The translations under genes were made by a program, and so were the position numbers. Below, piece after piece: positions 45,420-57,670 of a stretch of 60,000 nucleotides of DNA (the stretch's first letter is position 1; each line of letters starts with the position of its first letter). Location of the stretch: NCBI GenBank assembly GCA_950295325.1, contig OX485806.1, forward strand, positions 31,932,001-31,992,000, in the 5' to 3' direction. This DNA is from Polytrichum commune (lineage: Eukaryota; Streptophyta; Polytrichopsida; Polytrichales; Polytrichaceae). The notes under the pieces were generated by a model. That model searched no databases. It was not told the DNA's origin and was given only the letters and a program-made list of their open reading frames with translations.

Positions 45420-48400
45420 ATGACGGCCATATCGTCGTTCATCACATCTTTGGCGACTTCGTTTGTGGTTTTTGTGATTTTAGTGTTGCTCTTCTTGATT
45501 CTGTCGAGGAGACCCGGGAACGCCCACATTTACTATCCCCTACGCGCACTGCGGGGAGAACTCCCACTTTCGAAGCGTCGTGGGGTTTTCACATGGGCGA
45601 TCGAAGCTTTTAAAGTGTCAGAGAAGGAGCTGGTGGCTCGAGCTGGATTGGATGCTACGGTCTACATCCATCTCTTCACTGCAGGTAAATATTCAATCTC
45701 CGAAACTCCGGTTTATTTAGCCATAACTCATCTCAATCTGAAATAGAACCAACCACCTAGCATGTGTTGTAAAAAGATATGAGTAAGTGTTGTTGGGTCC
45801 CTTACCCTATCAAAGACGGACTCATCAGCATTAGTACCCCTCTCCCATGCCAAAATAGGTTAAGCTCAACCTAGGAAGGAATCAGTAATAAGGCATCCAC
45901 TTCATGATACAAGTGAAATTATTTGGCCACATGGCTCAGTGTCGCTATCTGCAGGTTGGTTCAAATTCACTTATACACATGTTGGTCTAAATTCACTTGC
46001 AAGTGGCGCTTCGTCCATGATTCACATGGTGAAATGAACTCATGATCCAGAGGAGATTGTTTTCTTCTGCTTCTAATGCAGCCTAAAAAACATTCCCATC
46101 TCAAGATTGGGACCCTAACCCCTTTAATAGTGAGCATGGATGTTGCCTTTGGTTTCGCAATGGTAGTTGAAAGTTTCGTTATGTATATGAAAGAATTAAT
46201 GTTATGTGTTTTATTAATTCAGTCTTTGAAAAGTCAATCCAGGCCCACATTTGCGTCATGCTCGAGGTTTTAGCCTCAGGGGTTTTAGGAAGGATTGCGT
46301 AGCAAACCTTTACCTATTTGTGGAGGAGATGGAAATTACATTCACATCGATCTATTGTCCATGTGTGTTGTTGCAATAACGTGCTCAACATATTTTTAAA
46401 CTGGTTTTTCGGGTGTTCACAGCTCTGCAGATCATCCTACTGTCGGCCATCTATTGTATGCCTGTCCTCATTGCCCTTGCTGTGACGGACAACTACAATT
46501 CTGTGAAAGCCTCGCAAAATTCAACATACACGTACTCGACTTTCGACAATCTGGGCATGAGCAATGTCCACGTACGCATCTGAACTGAATCTGGACAAAC
46601 ATTACTAAATACATTCTTGCAATGTTGTGAAGTGTTGAGCTTACAAAAGAGAAGTTGGGAGATCACATCATCACATTTTGGAAATGAAGGAAAATGGTTG
46701 ATGTTCCTACAACGAATTTAGAAGAGTGCGTTCATATTTACAAATTTCACGGTTTCGATAAGAGACGTGATGTGATTGCTTGAAATTGCAAATACTCTAG
46801 ATTGTTGGAAAGTTGCAAGCATGATCTAATCTCGAAGCCATCAAACTATCGAAATGTGTCTTGACATGTGAGCAGTTCATGAGGTATAAAGTATAACTAG
46901 CCATGAAACTTTATGATCAAAGCTTAAGGAGGTGATAGACTATGTCAATATCTACTTCTGGGGAAACTATTTCCTGAAAAATCTTTATATTAATGAAGGT
47001 TCGATTGTCTAACAAACCGAGAGTCTATTTTGGGAGATTGAGGTCATTAAGGGTTTATTCTTACAAGTTGTAGTGCAGCTGATAATTTTCTGGATACTCA
47101 AATGTGGATAAGTGTTGAAACTTTGGAACGAAAACATTTATGGCTCATCCACCCACTTTCTAACACTCTTGTAATGAATTTGTGATGGTGCGCAGCCGGG
47201 GTCAATGAGAATATGGGCATTCCTTTTCGGCTTGTTCTGGGAGTCGTTTGTTGTCTATTACGTGTTATGGAAATCGTACAGACGGATGCTGCTCCTGCGC
47301 GACATTATAGTTACCAAATCCAGAGCTCGCCCACAGCAGTACACTGTATTAGTCCGGGACATTCCAAAGCTCGATGGGCGCGAAACTCGCACTGACCAAG
47401 TATCCTCATTTTTCAGAAGAGTTCATCCAGGCTACTATGGGGGTTGCCTTATCCTCAACAATCTGAGGCCGGCAAGTGCTTCTCTATCCATCCCTCGCTA
47501 TTCAGACGTATTCGGAAGACTCAATACGCATCTAGTATTAGTATATTCTAACCTCTACATTTGGGTTTGGGTTTTCTAACGTGTGGTTCTACTAAGGTAG
47601 ACATCCCTTAATTTGATCACTTTTCTTGTTCGGGCATCTATATTTGAGTGGTCTGTGATTTGGTGGGCCTCCAAGAACGGATGGCAAAAAGACATGTGTG
47701 TTAAGAGAGATTGGAGTACTCTCTCAGAATCTGATAAGTGCTCTAGGCTCAATAGTCATTATAATTGGGAGACCTATATGACCATTGCATGAGCACAAGA
47801 ATCTTCATTTTGATAATGTATAAGATATTCATATGAGCTCCTAAAATCATAAGAAAAGCGGCTACGGCCTCGATTCGGAAATGGTAACTATCTTGTACTC
47901 GTCTCCATGTCTCATATCCTAGGAGAAGTGGACTAGTAAGAAAAAGTTAAACCATTTAAGACCCATCTACCTTAAGTTTGGGCCTGTGCCATCCAGGCCC
48001 GTTGCACCCATGTGTTTGAATTTATCATTAATGTGCTGGACGATCCCTGCACCGTCCGCTTAAACATGTGAATGCTGGCGGCTGGCTGTTGTGGAACTCT
48101 GGAACGGCGACTGCATCAATGCCAATGTGCCTTTGCTGTTCCAAAGTTCCAAAATGTATACTAGATTCTTCTCTTTTCCCCACTCTTTGTGGTAGTGTAC
48201 ATTGTTATCTCTTCTCTATTGTAGTAAAAAATAGGGTGTGGAGGGTTTCGTCTGTTCTCTCTTGGATTCCTTGCTTCAAATTTGAGGTCTTAGGGACGCA
48301 TGCTATGCAACAATTTTCTTCTAGAGATCAGGAGCAAAAACTCAGACAAGGATCCACCATTGGGACACTGGGCAAATGGCTTGCCACCATATGGCTATTG

Positions 48401-51400
48401 CTGTATTTGTGATTTGTTTTCTATTTCATTGTAGCTTTTGAATGCCTTGTATAGAACAGTTAACTTTAAGAGTATTAAATCAACCATCTCTGTTGATTCT
48501 TATGTTACGGTGATAGGCTACACAATATACATGAGAGAGAGGTATTTTTTCTCCTCTAGTGTGTACGTTGAAAAGGCCATTAAGAGTTTGGAAGTACAGA
48601 GAAATTTGACAGTAGATGTGCTAGTTTCATCCAATTTACATTTTCGTCCATTTTTGTCATATGATAACAGTTCCTGGTGACTTGTATATGTAATAAAGGC
48701 CTATATGTAGTAAAAGGCTACCTATATCTGTAAGTGTTGTTTGAACATTGATTCTTACAAAGATATATCTTCTCTGTTCTTGTGACAACCTTGTACAGGC
48801 CAAAAAAATCTTTGATGACCGCCGGAAGGCGATACGGAAACTGGAGCACGCCGAAGCCGTGTTTGAGATATCGAAGAAAAAAGCTGGTCATGATGGTGTC
48901 CGTCCCACGAATAAGATAGGTTTTTGTGGCTTGGTGGGTCCAAAGAAAGACTCGATCACATACTGGGCCGAAAAAAAACAAGAGCTGACATTGGCGCTCG
49001 AAGTAGAGCAGAAAAAAATACAAGAAACTCCGGGGCAAGATTCGGCCCTCGTCTTCTTCAACGACCGGCGCGCGGCTGCCGAGGCTGGTCAGGTATGAAT
49101 TATATCTGAATTATGACAAAGACCCTTCAATTAACCTTCGTTAATACTCATTTAGTTTTCTCATCAGGCCGCATAAACCCCAATCCTTAACCTGGATCCC
49201 ATGGAAACTCCAAGGTTAAGCCGCCTAAGGCCAAAACAGTTCTCGGACAGTTCTCGGATAGGTGACCTTCCTAGCACTTGATTTTCGGTTTTTTCACCAT
49301 ATCTCTATGGTTCACCCAAATCTTAGTGGGGAATTCCGGGTGAACTAGATACTTTCAACCAATCATGTGGGAGCCTAGAGGAAATTGCGTGTCAGCCAGC
49401 TTGTCTTCGCCCATTCAAGGTATTCACCTTTGCTAGGAGGTAGTATGGTGAGGTTCTTCTAATTTTTGTGATGCCCGTTTGGGCAATACATATAGAAGCC
49501 GCTCAAGGCTAGAATAGTGCTCAGAGCGGTGACCTTCCTAGCACTTGATTTTTGGTGTTGCACCTTACCACTATGACTCACCCAAATCATATCGAGAGGG
49601 GGATCCTTGTAAACCAGATGTTTTCAAAACATCATGTGAGACCCTAGGGGTCCTCCCCGCAAAGGAGACTGGCTGCAGGCCAGCTTGTCTGCACCCGTTC
49701 AAGGTGTTTACCCTTGCTAGGAGGTAGTAATCTTCGAGGTCCCGTTTGGGTAGTACATATAGAAGTAGACTAGTGCACTGATCACACATGCCGAACGTCG
49801 AATGTCATGACTTACACACAAGGATGAGAAACCAACAAAGTTGTCACCAATTGCAAGCTGGGATCTGTCATTTGGTAGTTTGGTAATTTGGCCTTTTGTC
49901 TATTTGTGCTTTGAGAGTCGTCAAACGTTTCAAAACTTTCGGCGACAGTGTCGAACACCGCGATTGGATGTTGAACATTCTCGGTTGTCTGAAGTTAAAG
50001 TGCACAAAAAGGCAACAAGACCTACTTGTGGGAGGGTCCTTGACGTTCTGAAACCCTTTGCTAACCAACATAGTGTGCTTTAAATTTATGTCTCCTACAC
50101 TGTAGAAGTAATGATAGGGTCAATAGAATTGACAATAAGTGGCATTTTTTATAACAATAGGATGCAAAGCTCAAATAAAGGTTCCATACATAATTCCCCC
50201 TAAACAAATACCCTCCTAGCGCACTGTATATACCACAAAATATACTAAGTGCATGACCCTGAGTCCGAAACATCCGAAAGTTCGCTGTGTGCGAGTGGTG
50301 TATGAACTGAAGATGTAGCAACACCATAATTCACACCAGTGGCAACATCGGAGACACCTCTCTTTTTTCATGAGTTTTCTTGGGACTCTCGTTTATCTTT
50401 GTGGACTGTGATCTGCAGGTGGTACATGCACCCCATGCCCTACAATGGCAAGTGTTTCCAGGGCCGGAGCCGAGAGAGTGTGTCTGGAGTAACATGCACA
50501 TCCCTGTGTGGCAACGCTCGATTCGTGAAGCTGTTATCTACGTTGTGACCTTTTGCATCATTGTGTTTTACATGATCCCTATCGCCTTTGTTGCATCCTT
50601 CACAACGCTTAGTAACCTGGAGAAGGTCCTACCATTTATCAAGCCGATCATCAAAATTGGAGTTATCAACACCTTTATAGGGGTATGTCCTATTACCCAA
50701 CCCTAATTTATATCTTGGTCAAGTGCAATTTGAGCAGACATGTATGTAGCATTCTGGAACTTGTAAATGAATGGTCAGTCATAGCGAGTGCTGGACTGGT
50801 ATTATCTCTCTTGGATACCATTCGGGTATCTACCAATTCACGTTTCACTTTATCAATCATCATATCTAAATTTACTGTATTCAATAATATATAATCAGGA
50901 TGTGATTTTAGTACATTGTTGATATATAAATTTTATGAACTTTCGATACATGTAGGTAACTGTAGTTATTTCTGAGTTTCATTTTCTAACAATCAGGCTG
51001 CAAGAACATATTAAAGCTTATTTCTAGATCTTCAAATACCAGGTTGATTACATAGTAGTAAAGCCCTTGACAAAATGTAGAGCTTCAATTCCACGATATT
51101 TGATGGAATTTGTATTTTTGATACCATTTGGGTCTATAAACCATGCAAAAACCTTCATAGCTAGGTAAAAATGCCTTAATATCAACATTGATTTAGAATG
51201 ATATTGACCCAAATAAGAACTCAGATATACAAAGATTCTCTCACCTTGACATACCCACTCGGTTATCAATATTTGAATGGTATACCCATGGTAGGTGCTT
51301 TGATACCATTATTCATTTTTTATTATTGATACCCATGGATTGACCTATATACATTAATCATAACCTGCTCGTTTGTTGCGGTCTGCCTAGCCACTTTTGA

Positions 51401-54013
51401 AATCAACATTGCAAAAATGTTTGCTTGATGTTGAGAATCTGATATTGATATATGTCAGATCCTGTGAATTCAAGTTGATGGAAACTGACTACGATTTTAT
51501 CATCACAATTGCAGGCCTACCTGCCCCAGATTGTCCTTCTCATCTTTCTCAAATTGCTACCCCAGTTGCTATTGTTTCTGTCAAAGGCACAAGGTATCCC
51601 AGCGCAGAGCCAAGTTGTGCGATCTGCGTCGGCGAAATATTTCTATTTTATTATATTCAATGTGTTTCTGGGAGTAACTCTTTTTGGCTCAGTCTTCTCA
51701 AGCCTCAGCGGCATCAAAACTCTCATCAACAAGAGTTCGCTCTCCGTAAGCGCTGTGGTGCAGTTACTTGGTAATAACATACCACCAGTTGCCACTTACT
51801 ACATCACATTCGTTGCTCTGAAGTGAGTTCTCCCGGACCCCTGCCTTATCTTGTATACTGAGTGAGCTCGGATGCTCAAAGATTTGTGTAGTGTGGACAG
51901 TAGTTGTTTCAGCTGCTGATGCTAATCCATTTCAGTGATACTTGATGTGGTCAATTTATAGCTGTTGCAAAGCAGAAAGACATCAAGAATTAGGTGAATG
52001 AAAATAAAATCTTTCACTCATTAACTGTTGTAAACCAGAAAGGTTTGATAATCGTTCACCTAATTCTCGAGCCCTGACCTTGTTGTAATTCATCTTGGTA
52101 GGTTCTTCATCGGCTACGGTCTAGAATTGTCGCGACTCATCGCACTTATCGTCTTCCACGTGAAACGAAAATTCGTCATCAAGACTGAGAGGGAACTCTT
52201 CAATGCTTGGCAACCTGGAGCATTCAAATATCACACAAACATCCCCAACGACTTGCTCATAGTGACACTCGCATTGTGCTACGCCACCATCGCACCAATG
52301 ATTTTGCTCTTCTCTTTTCTGTACTTCTTCATCGGGTGGTTGGTGCAGCGCAATCAGGTGAGCACACATTTTTTAATTTGCTAGCAATGTGTTTACTCCA
52401 ATTAGCATCTCCTTTGCTTGATCTAGCAGCCCTGCCCACGAAAAATTTGGCATTGCAAGATGTGTAGAGGAACCGTCCGTTTAAAGTTGTCCAAAGCGAC
52501 GTACCACTCCAACTACCACATAGTTGGTTTGGAAGCAATATGACCGCCATAGAGGGAAAAAGAGAGTTAAAAAGGCCGGTTGCTGAGAACATTCTTTTCT
52601 GCTAGTGACAGTTAGTTACACATGAAAATGCAGATAACTACATGTCACTGCGCGCAATGTGCATAAGAGAATGTTCATGTAACATGTGAAGGCCCCACGT
52701 GCTTTGGACGAAGTCAAGCTAACTACAAATGCATGTAAGGGTCCCTCCTACTAGGACCTAAGTAGAACTATGTCGAACTAAGAACTCCCACCCTTGAGTC
52801 AAGGCATGGCGGGAGCTATATTGAAGGAGAGATGAGGAGCAAGAGATATTGTCTCCACCTCCTTGGTATTGGGTTTCGACTCAAACTCCTTTATAGCTCA
52901 TGGAGGAGTTGTTCATGTCTAAGATAAAAACTGTACACTAGAAATTGTTACTTAGTGGTCAGGCCGAGTGACTTTTCTCACGTTTCTATCCGTGATTGGA
53001 GACAATGAGGTGCATTGTCAGCTGCAATTGATGAGCTTGTGATGGCCTGACCACTACATCCAGTAGTGGACACATACTTTTACTAGCATAGCCTGCACTA
53101 GACACCCAATACCTAGCTCATTCCTACATTTACAGTCCGGGCCATAGTGTAAAGTTGCCTTTAGATAGAACTCTAGACTAAGAGATGCAGGTGTTAAGTG
53201 GCTCGTTTTTCTTGTTCTTCATCTTCCATTGATCAGCTTTACCTCTTGAAGTTTGTGTTCCATTGGCAAATGTATGATATACCATGAACAAAATTTGGAT
53301 TGAAAATTGGTCCTCCCCTTATTTAGTTCTGATTATTGGTAGTGCATGGTTGTTGATTCCTTAAGTGAAGACAGAGGTCCCCCAATTGTGTATACTATTG
53401 GTGTGGAGTAGTTAATAAAAATTGAAGACATAGTCTCATTTCTCTTAAACGTGTACCTTTATGGTGTCTGGTCTTCGATGCTCACCCACCCAGATACCAT
53501 TCAAATATAGGTGTCCAATCTAGAAAAGTAACCGAATGACACCCGCATACCTTATAAAATGATAAATTGGCCCTTGTGGGATAGTCTCTGACAGTGTTGG
53601 TATTTGGATTGCAGGCTTTGAATGTGCGCGTACCTGACTGGGAGAGTTTTGGAAGTATGTGGCCACACATTCATAACCGTGTGTTGTGTGCATTGGTGGT
53701 AGCACAGATTACAGGGTTGGGTTACTTCAGTGTGAAAACATTCCCCTACACTCCAATAGTAGTCATTCTGCCTGTCCTATCTTGGTGTTTCTACTTGTTC
53801 TGCAAGCGAAACTACTATCCTTCGTTTGCAGTTGTGTCACTCTACGTGGCCAGTGAAGTAACAAAAGAGATGCCAACTATGAATTCCATTACTGAAGCGT
53901 ACACCCCGATATATTTATTACCAAGCACAATTGCAGACACAAGGATAGACGATCACGGTTCACGTGCACCCAACTACAGTGGAATCGTAAATACAGTGGA
54001 AAATCTGGTGTAG
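45420..54013 (+). CDS. OSCA/CSC1-like osmosensitive calcium-permeable channel
   Basis: Eight exons: 45420-45684, 46423-46571, 47196-47471, 48799-49092, 50419-50682, 51515-51822, 52102-52357 and 53615-54013, totalling 736 aa, a normal size for the family. OSCA (DUF221/anoctamin-like) proteins are plasma-membrane, mechanically or osmotically gated cation channels. Visible: TM0 at residues ~5-32, then ~89-109 and ~142-163; the cytosolic RRM-like loop (YTVLVRDIP at ~178, IGFCGL at ~270); then the pore half with PEPRECVWSNM, FYMIPIAF, FLGVTLFG, WQPGAFKYH, YATIAPMILLF and FGSMWPHIHNR. All exon joins keep frame. Intron 3 (47472-48798) is GC-AG with donor GCAAGT; the others are GT-AG. No disabling changes are seen. 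A decayed partial copy lies at 13868-19069. Confidence 0.9.
49150..49497 (+). mobile_element. 5S rRNA-derived SINE, copy 2
   Basis: The head contains GGATCCCATGGAAACTCC, AAGGTTAAGC and CGGATAGGTGACC in 5S order, then the body shared with 17870-18235. It lies in OSCA intron 4. A small internal duplication (TTCTCGGA twice) precedes the C box. Confidence 0.75.
49498..49765 (+). mobile_element. 5S rRNA-derived SINE, copy 3 (5' truncated)
   Basis: Head to tail with copy 2. The 5S head is reduced to the region around GGTGACCTTCCTAGCACTTG, but the body is complete. Tandem placement suggests insertion next to, or partial duplication of, copy 2. Confidence 0.7.
51040..51280 (+). repeat. Dispersed repeat in OSCA intron 5
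   Basis: Counterpart of 43180-43350. AT-rich and non-coding. Confidence 0.5.
53030..53150 (+). repeat. Single unit of the ~190-bp repeat in OSCA intron 7
   Basis: Matches the GATGACC/CCACTACATCCAGTAATGG/CACCCAATACCTA core of the tandem array at 14244-16015. Confidence 0.6.
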
Positions 54014-54363
54014 GCAATCCTACCTACTTCTCAAAATACCCTGCAATAAGTCACAAAACGGTGTACGTTTGTTTTATTGGTCATAGAGCCCGAAGCAATC
54101 CAATTTGTAGCCTCTTTTGTTATGGTTTTTTGCAGTGACAAGAAAGATCTCACATCCTTCATTGACATGTATTTTTAAGTTGTCCAGTTTGACACATATG
54201 TCCCCTACATAGTAGGACAGTTGAAGAACAAAGGCAAAATGGAAGGCTGCTGCCTGCCATCGAAGCTCAGGGAGCATACTTCATGTAGGTCTTAGAGTCC
54301 ATTTTATATACTTAGGGTGGATTTGAGATCTCATTGTAACAAAAGTTGTACCTGTACATGTAG

Positions 54364-54369
54364 AATAAA
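54364..54369 (+). terminator. Poly(A) signal of OSCA gene
   Basis: AATAAA lies 350 bp after the OSCA stop codon, in a 3'-UTR-like AT-rich context. Inference from motif and position. Confidence 0.4.
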
Positions 54370-57229
54370 AGGCCACCAAAAATCAGTTTCCTCTCTATGT
54401 GATCCATGCTTTTTGCATATTTCTCAACTTCCAGATGATGTTTGACAGATTTGTTTTTGCAGAACTTGCATACAATTGAGATTGAACTCAATCTGTAATG
54501 TGCTCTGCAATTGTGGTTTATTATTTCTATATTTCTTTATTTATTTTGGGTAATAATTTCATTCTCTGTAAGCAACAGTTTCATTTCTGCAGAGTTGTTA
54601 TGAACATGTGCAGAAATAAACTCTTGCTTACATCCAGACATCTCTGTATGCAATGTGTTGTAATAATATCATATGATTCAATCAACGCCGTGACTAATAC
54701 GTTACTGTGGAATTCTTCTGTAATGTGTGCCAGCCACATTATACTATTACGAAGAACATTCTTACATGATAAGAACAATATACATATATTAGTATTAAAT
54801 ACATTATTCACCGCCCTTTGGAAGTTTGTGATGGAGGTTGAGCAATTGCAGGTCTCATCTGTAATAAAGAATCGAGTCTGATGAAGAAAAAGTGCAACAT
54901 TGTTGAGTCGGTCAGGTCAGGTAGTTCGCCTGTATTCGGAAACAAGAATTTTCGGTATTCCGACATAGCAGATAGGTCAATATTTTGCTGCATCACTCAC
55001 AAGCTCTGGCAATGGTGCGACCATCAAGGTTTTATCCTCGGGGGAGAGGAAGAAGACAATTGTGAATCCAGGTATGGTGGAGTTCAAAGAAACTCGGTGT
55101 TGGGCACTTTGGTATTTCCCATTTGCTGAGTGCCTTTTCGAAGTTCTGGCCAACACAATATTAACACATCTAGATAGCATATAGTTCCTCGAAACCATAG
55201 GATTTCAAATACATAAGTAGATTAACACACTCGTTGACATAAATACCAATGTGAATTTGAGATTTGTTGACCTCATCTTGTTCAAGAGTCTCCTTGGTAC
55301 ATGTTAGGGTTTACTGCCTACCTTGCAATAGGTGGATTTTGCTTAGAAGTGTACACCTAGAATCAAATCTTCTATGGTGGGGGGAGTATTGATGCTTGGT
55401 ATCCAACTTCGTATTGTTAAGAATTAAAGTATGTTGGCATGTTATGGCTATTGGGTGAATTGTTTACATTGTCTTTTTGATGTTGGGTGCAGTTTCCATA
55501 CATGGACTTTGAGAAGGATCCTCCTCACTAAAAACTTAGTGACAACCTTGTGGTTACAAAATCAAGGTGACAAACTCTAGCCTCAAACATGTTTGTAGAA
55601 TGAAGACATGATTCCAGAATTTTGTTAAAAACCAAGTATGCTAACCTTTTTTGCCTAGTATATTTAGGCTAGCATAATTAGGTTAGCAAAAACTTGAGTA
55701 AGCTAGAATCAAAATCAATGCCCATTATTTGTGTTGCAATGGCTTTCTATTCCTCATCTAAGGGTTGTCCCTTAAGAAGCTTAACAATTTCATGTCATTT
55801 AAGTTACCATTGAAGTAACCTTATGTCTTAAGGGAATCCAGATCCTCTAGGTGGAATATAGGGGTAAGAATAGATTAATCTAAAAAGAAAAGATACTTTG
55901 GAGAGTTCTAATAAATTACAGCACCTTAAATTGCATAATGTTTTATTGTCGAACTCACAACGAACATGGCATTTGTGAAAATGTCACATGGCACGTAAAA
56001 ATAACACAAATGTGGTTTTCTTGAATATTGTACGCTAATAGTAGGTTGGGCAGAAAATAATTCAAAATAATTAAGCCTATTTTTATTGGAAACTTATTGG
56101 GCTAGATGGCCTATATGAAAGAAAAAATAATCTTTAAAATTCTTAAATTTTAGGAAATTTGGTGCGTTGGAAAGCTCAATCCAAAGTCGTGACTGAATGA
56201 AAACTAAGTTTTAGTACATGGAGTTGTATGTAGGATATGTTATGTGCCTAAATGCATAAATATACATGTACATATTTGTCTAATTTTTCATAAATGTTTT
56301 TACAGACTACCTAAGCCCTTTTATTGACATTAATTATTTATTGGAAAAAAAAAATCCAACATGCTATCAACCTCAAGTACAAGTAGAAGGTCAGGTTGAA
56401 TTGGTCTTTGGAGACAACTTTTGCCAACGACATTTATATGTATTTACAAAATGCTAGTAACATGTGCAAGTGATAACGGAGGAGCAAGTCTTTTCATATC
56501 ATGAATGTTATCTTGTTCATTGTTACTTGAAACAGTCTTGATAGCAATCAAAACATAACATTCATGACATAAAATATTCTTCTTTATTTTATAAATTTGT
56601 ACTATAGGTGCCCATACAAAATTAGTTTCAAAATACAAATTTTGTCAAAGTTGAAGTGCACTCCATAAGACTAGAAACTGAGTTGGCCTTGAAAAAAAAC
56701 CAACACATGTAAATGTGACATTTTCACAAATACTTTGGATATTTTGTATGCCTGACTTTGAACCATTATTTGATCCTTAATCTTGTGATGCGGAATTTGT
56801 GTCAGATTTTACGCTTCATAAGGTTCACAAGCTAGGGCCTTCCGTGATTATTTGTCCCATATGGTTTAGTTAGAGAGGATGTTTTGTGGGGGGTTGGGGA
56901 TGACTATATGTGGCATGGTGTGGGTTGGGAATTGTAGAAGTTGTTGCCTCTTCAATTAAGAAGGAATCTTAGGTTGACAAGTGATGCATGGAGGTGCAGT
57001 AGGTTGTTGCGGGGTGATTTTGTATCCTTCACATTATCTAAACCATGAAACTTAATTGTTGGCCCATGTGGAAACACACCATCCTCGTCTACCGTGACAC
57101 TCTTCTCTTTGCGGAGGCTTCCTCCTTGGCCTTCTTTCCTATGGTTTCTTCTTCTTCTTCTTCTTCTTTTGGGGGGGGGGGGGTGTTGGCCTCCCTAGAC
57201 CGTGAACGACCCTTGTAACTTCTACAACC
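54370..57229. other. Long intergenic region, no recognisable gene
   Basis: AT-rich. A (TTC)n tract (about 57146-57168) is followed by a G run (57170-57183). No domain-bearing frame was found on either strand. Confidence 0.4.
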
Positions 57230-57670
57230 TTCCACAGTTATGTGAACCTTAGTGGAACCCGTAGTGCATGGTTACAGTGGTTTCCAGGGTTACAAGTTAC
57301 CGAGTCTTCTAGCACCAAGTTACGCAATCTCCTAACTACACTCTTGGTTATGTGTTCCCCAACAGTTACATGGAACCCCATGGTTACAAACGCTCCACAA
57401 TTACACAGTGCAGGGTTACACCCTTTGCGATTATGTCTTTTTAAGGGTTAAGGTCCGACAACAGTTATGGGTGGTTACATGGTTACTAAATACCAAGTCT
57501 GCCAACGCCATGTTACGCAATCCCATAGTTACACATGGTTGATTGGTCCCCAATGGTTTCATAAAACCCCATGGTTATAGATGCTCCATGATTATGTAGT
57601 TTAAGGATACAACCTCCGCAGTTACGTCTTTTTAAGGGTTATGGTCCAAGCACAGTTACATGCATTCAAT
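57230..57670. repeat. GTTAC-rich tandem duplication
   Basis: Two diverged units of about 215 bp (57230-57447 and 57448-57670) share CCAAGT, TTACGCAATC, AACCCCATGGTTA and TCTTTTTAAGGGTTA. GGTTAC or AGTTAC recurs more than ten times, mostly on one strand, and continues thinly to about 57800. Confidence 0.7.

Noticed and set aside
54881-55129. Small gene downstream of OSCA
   Set aside because: The 82-aa frame has no recognisable motif, splice context or promoter, and AT-rich surroundings make it a likely chance frame.
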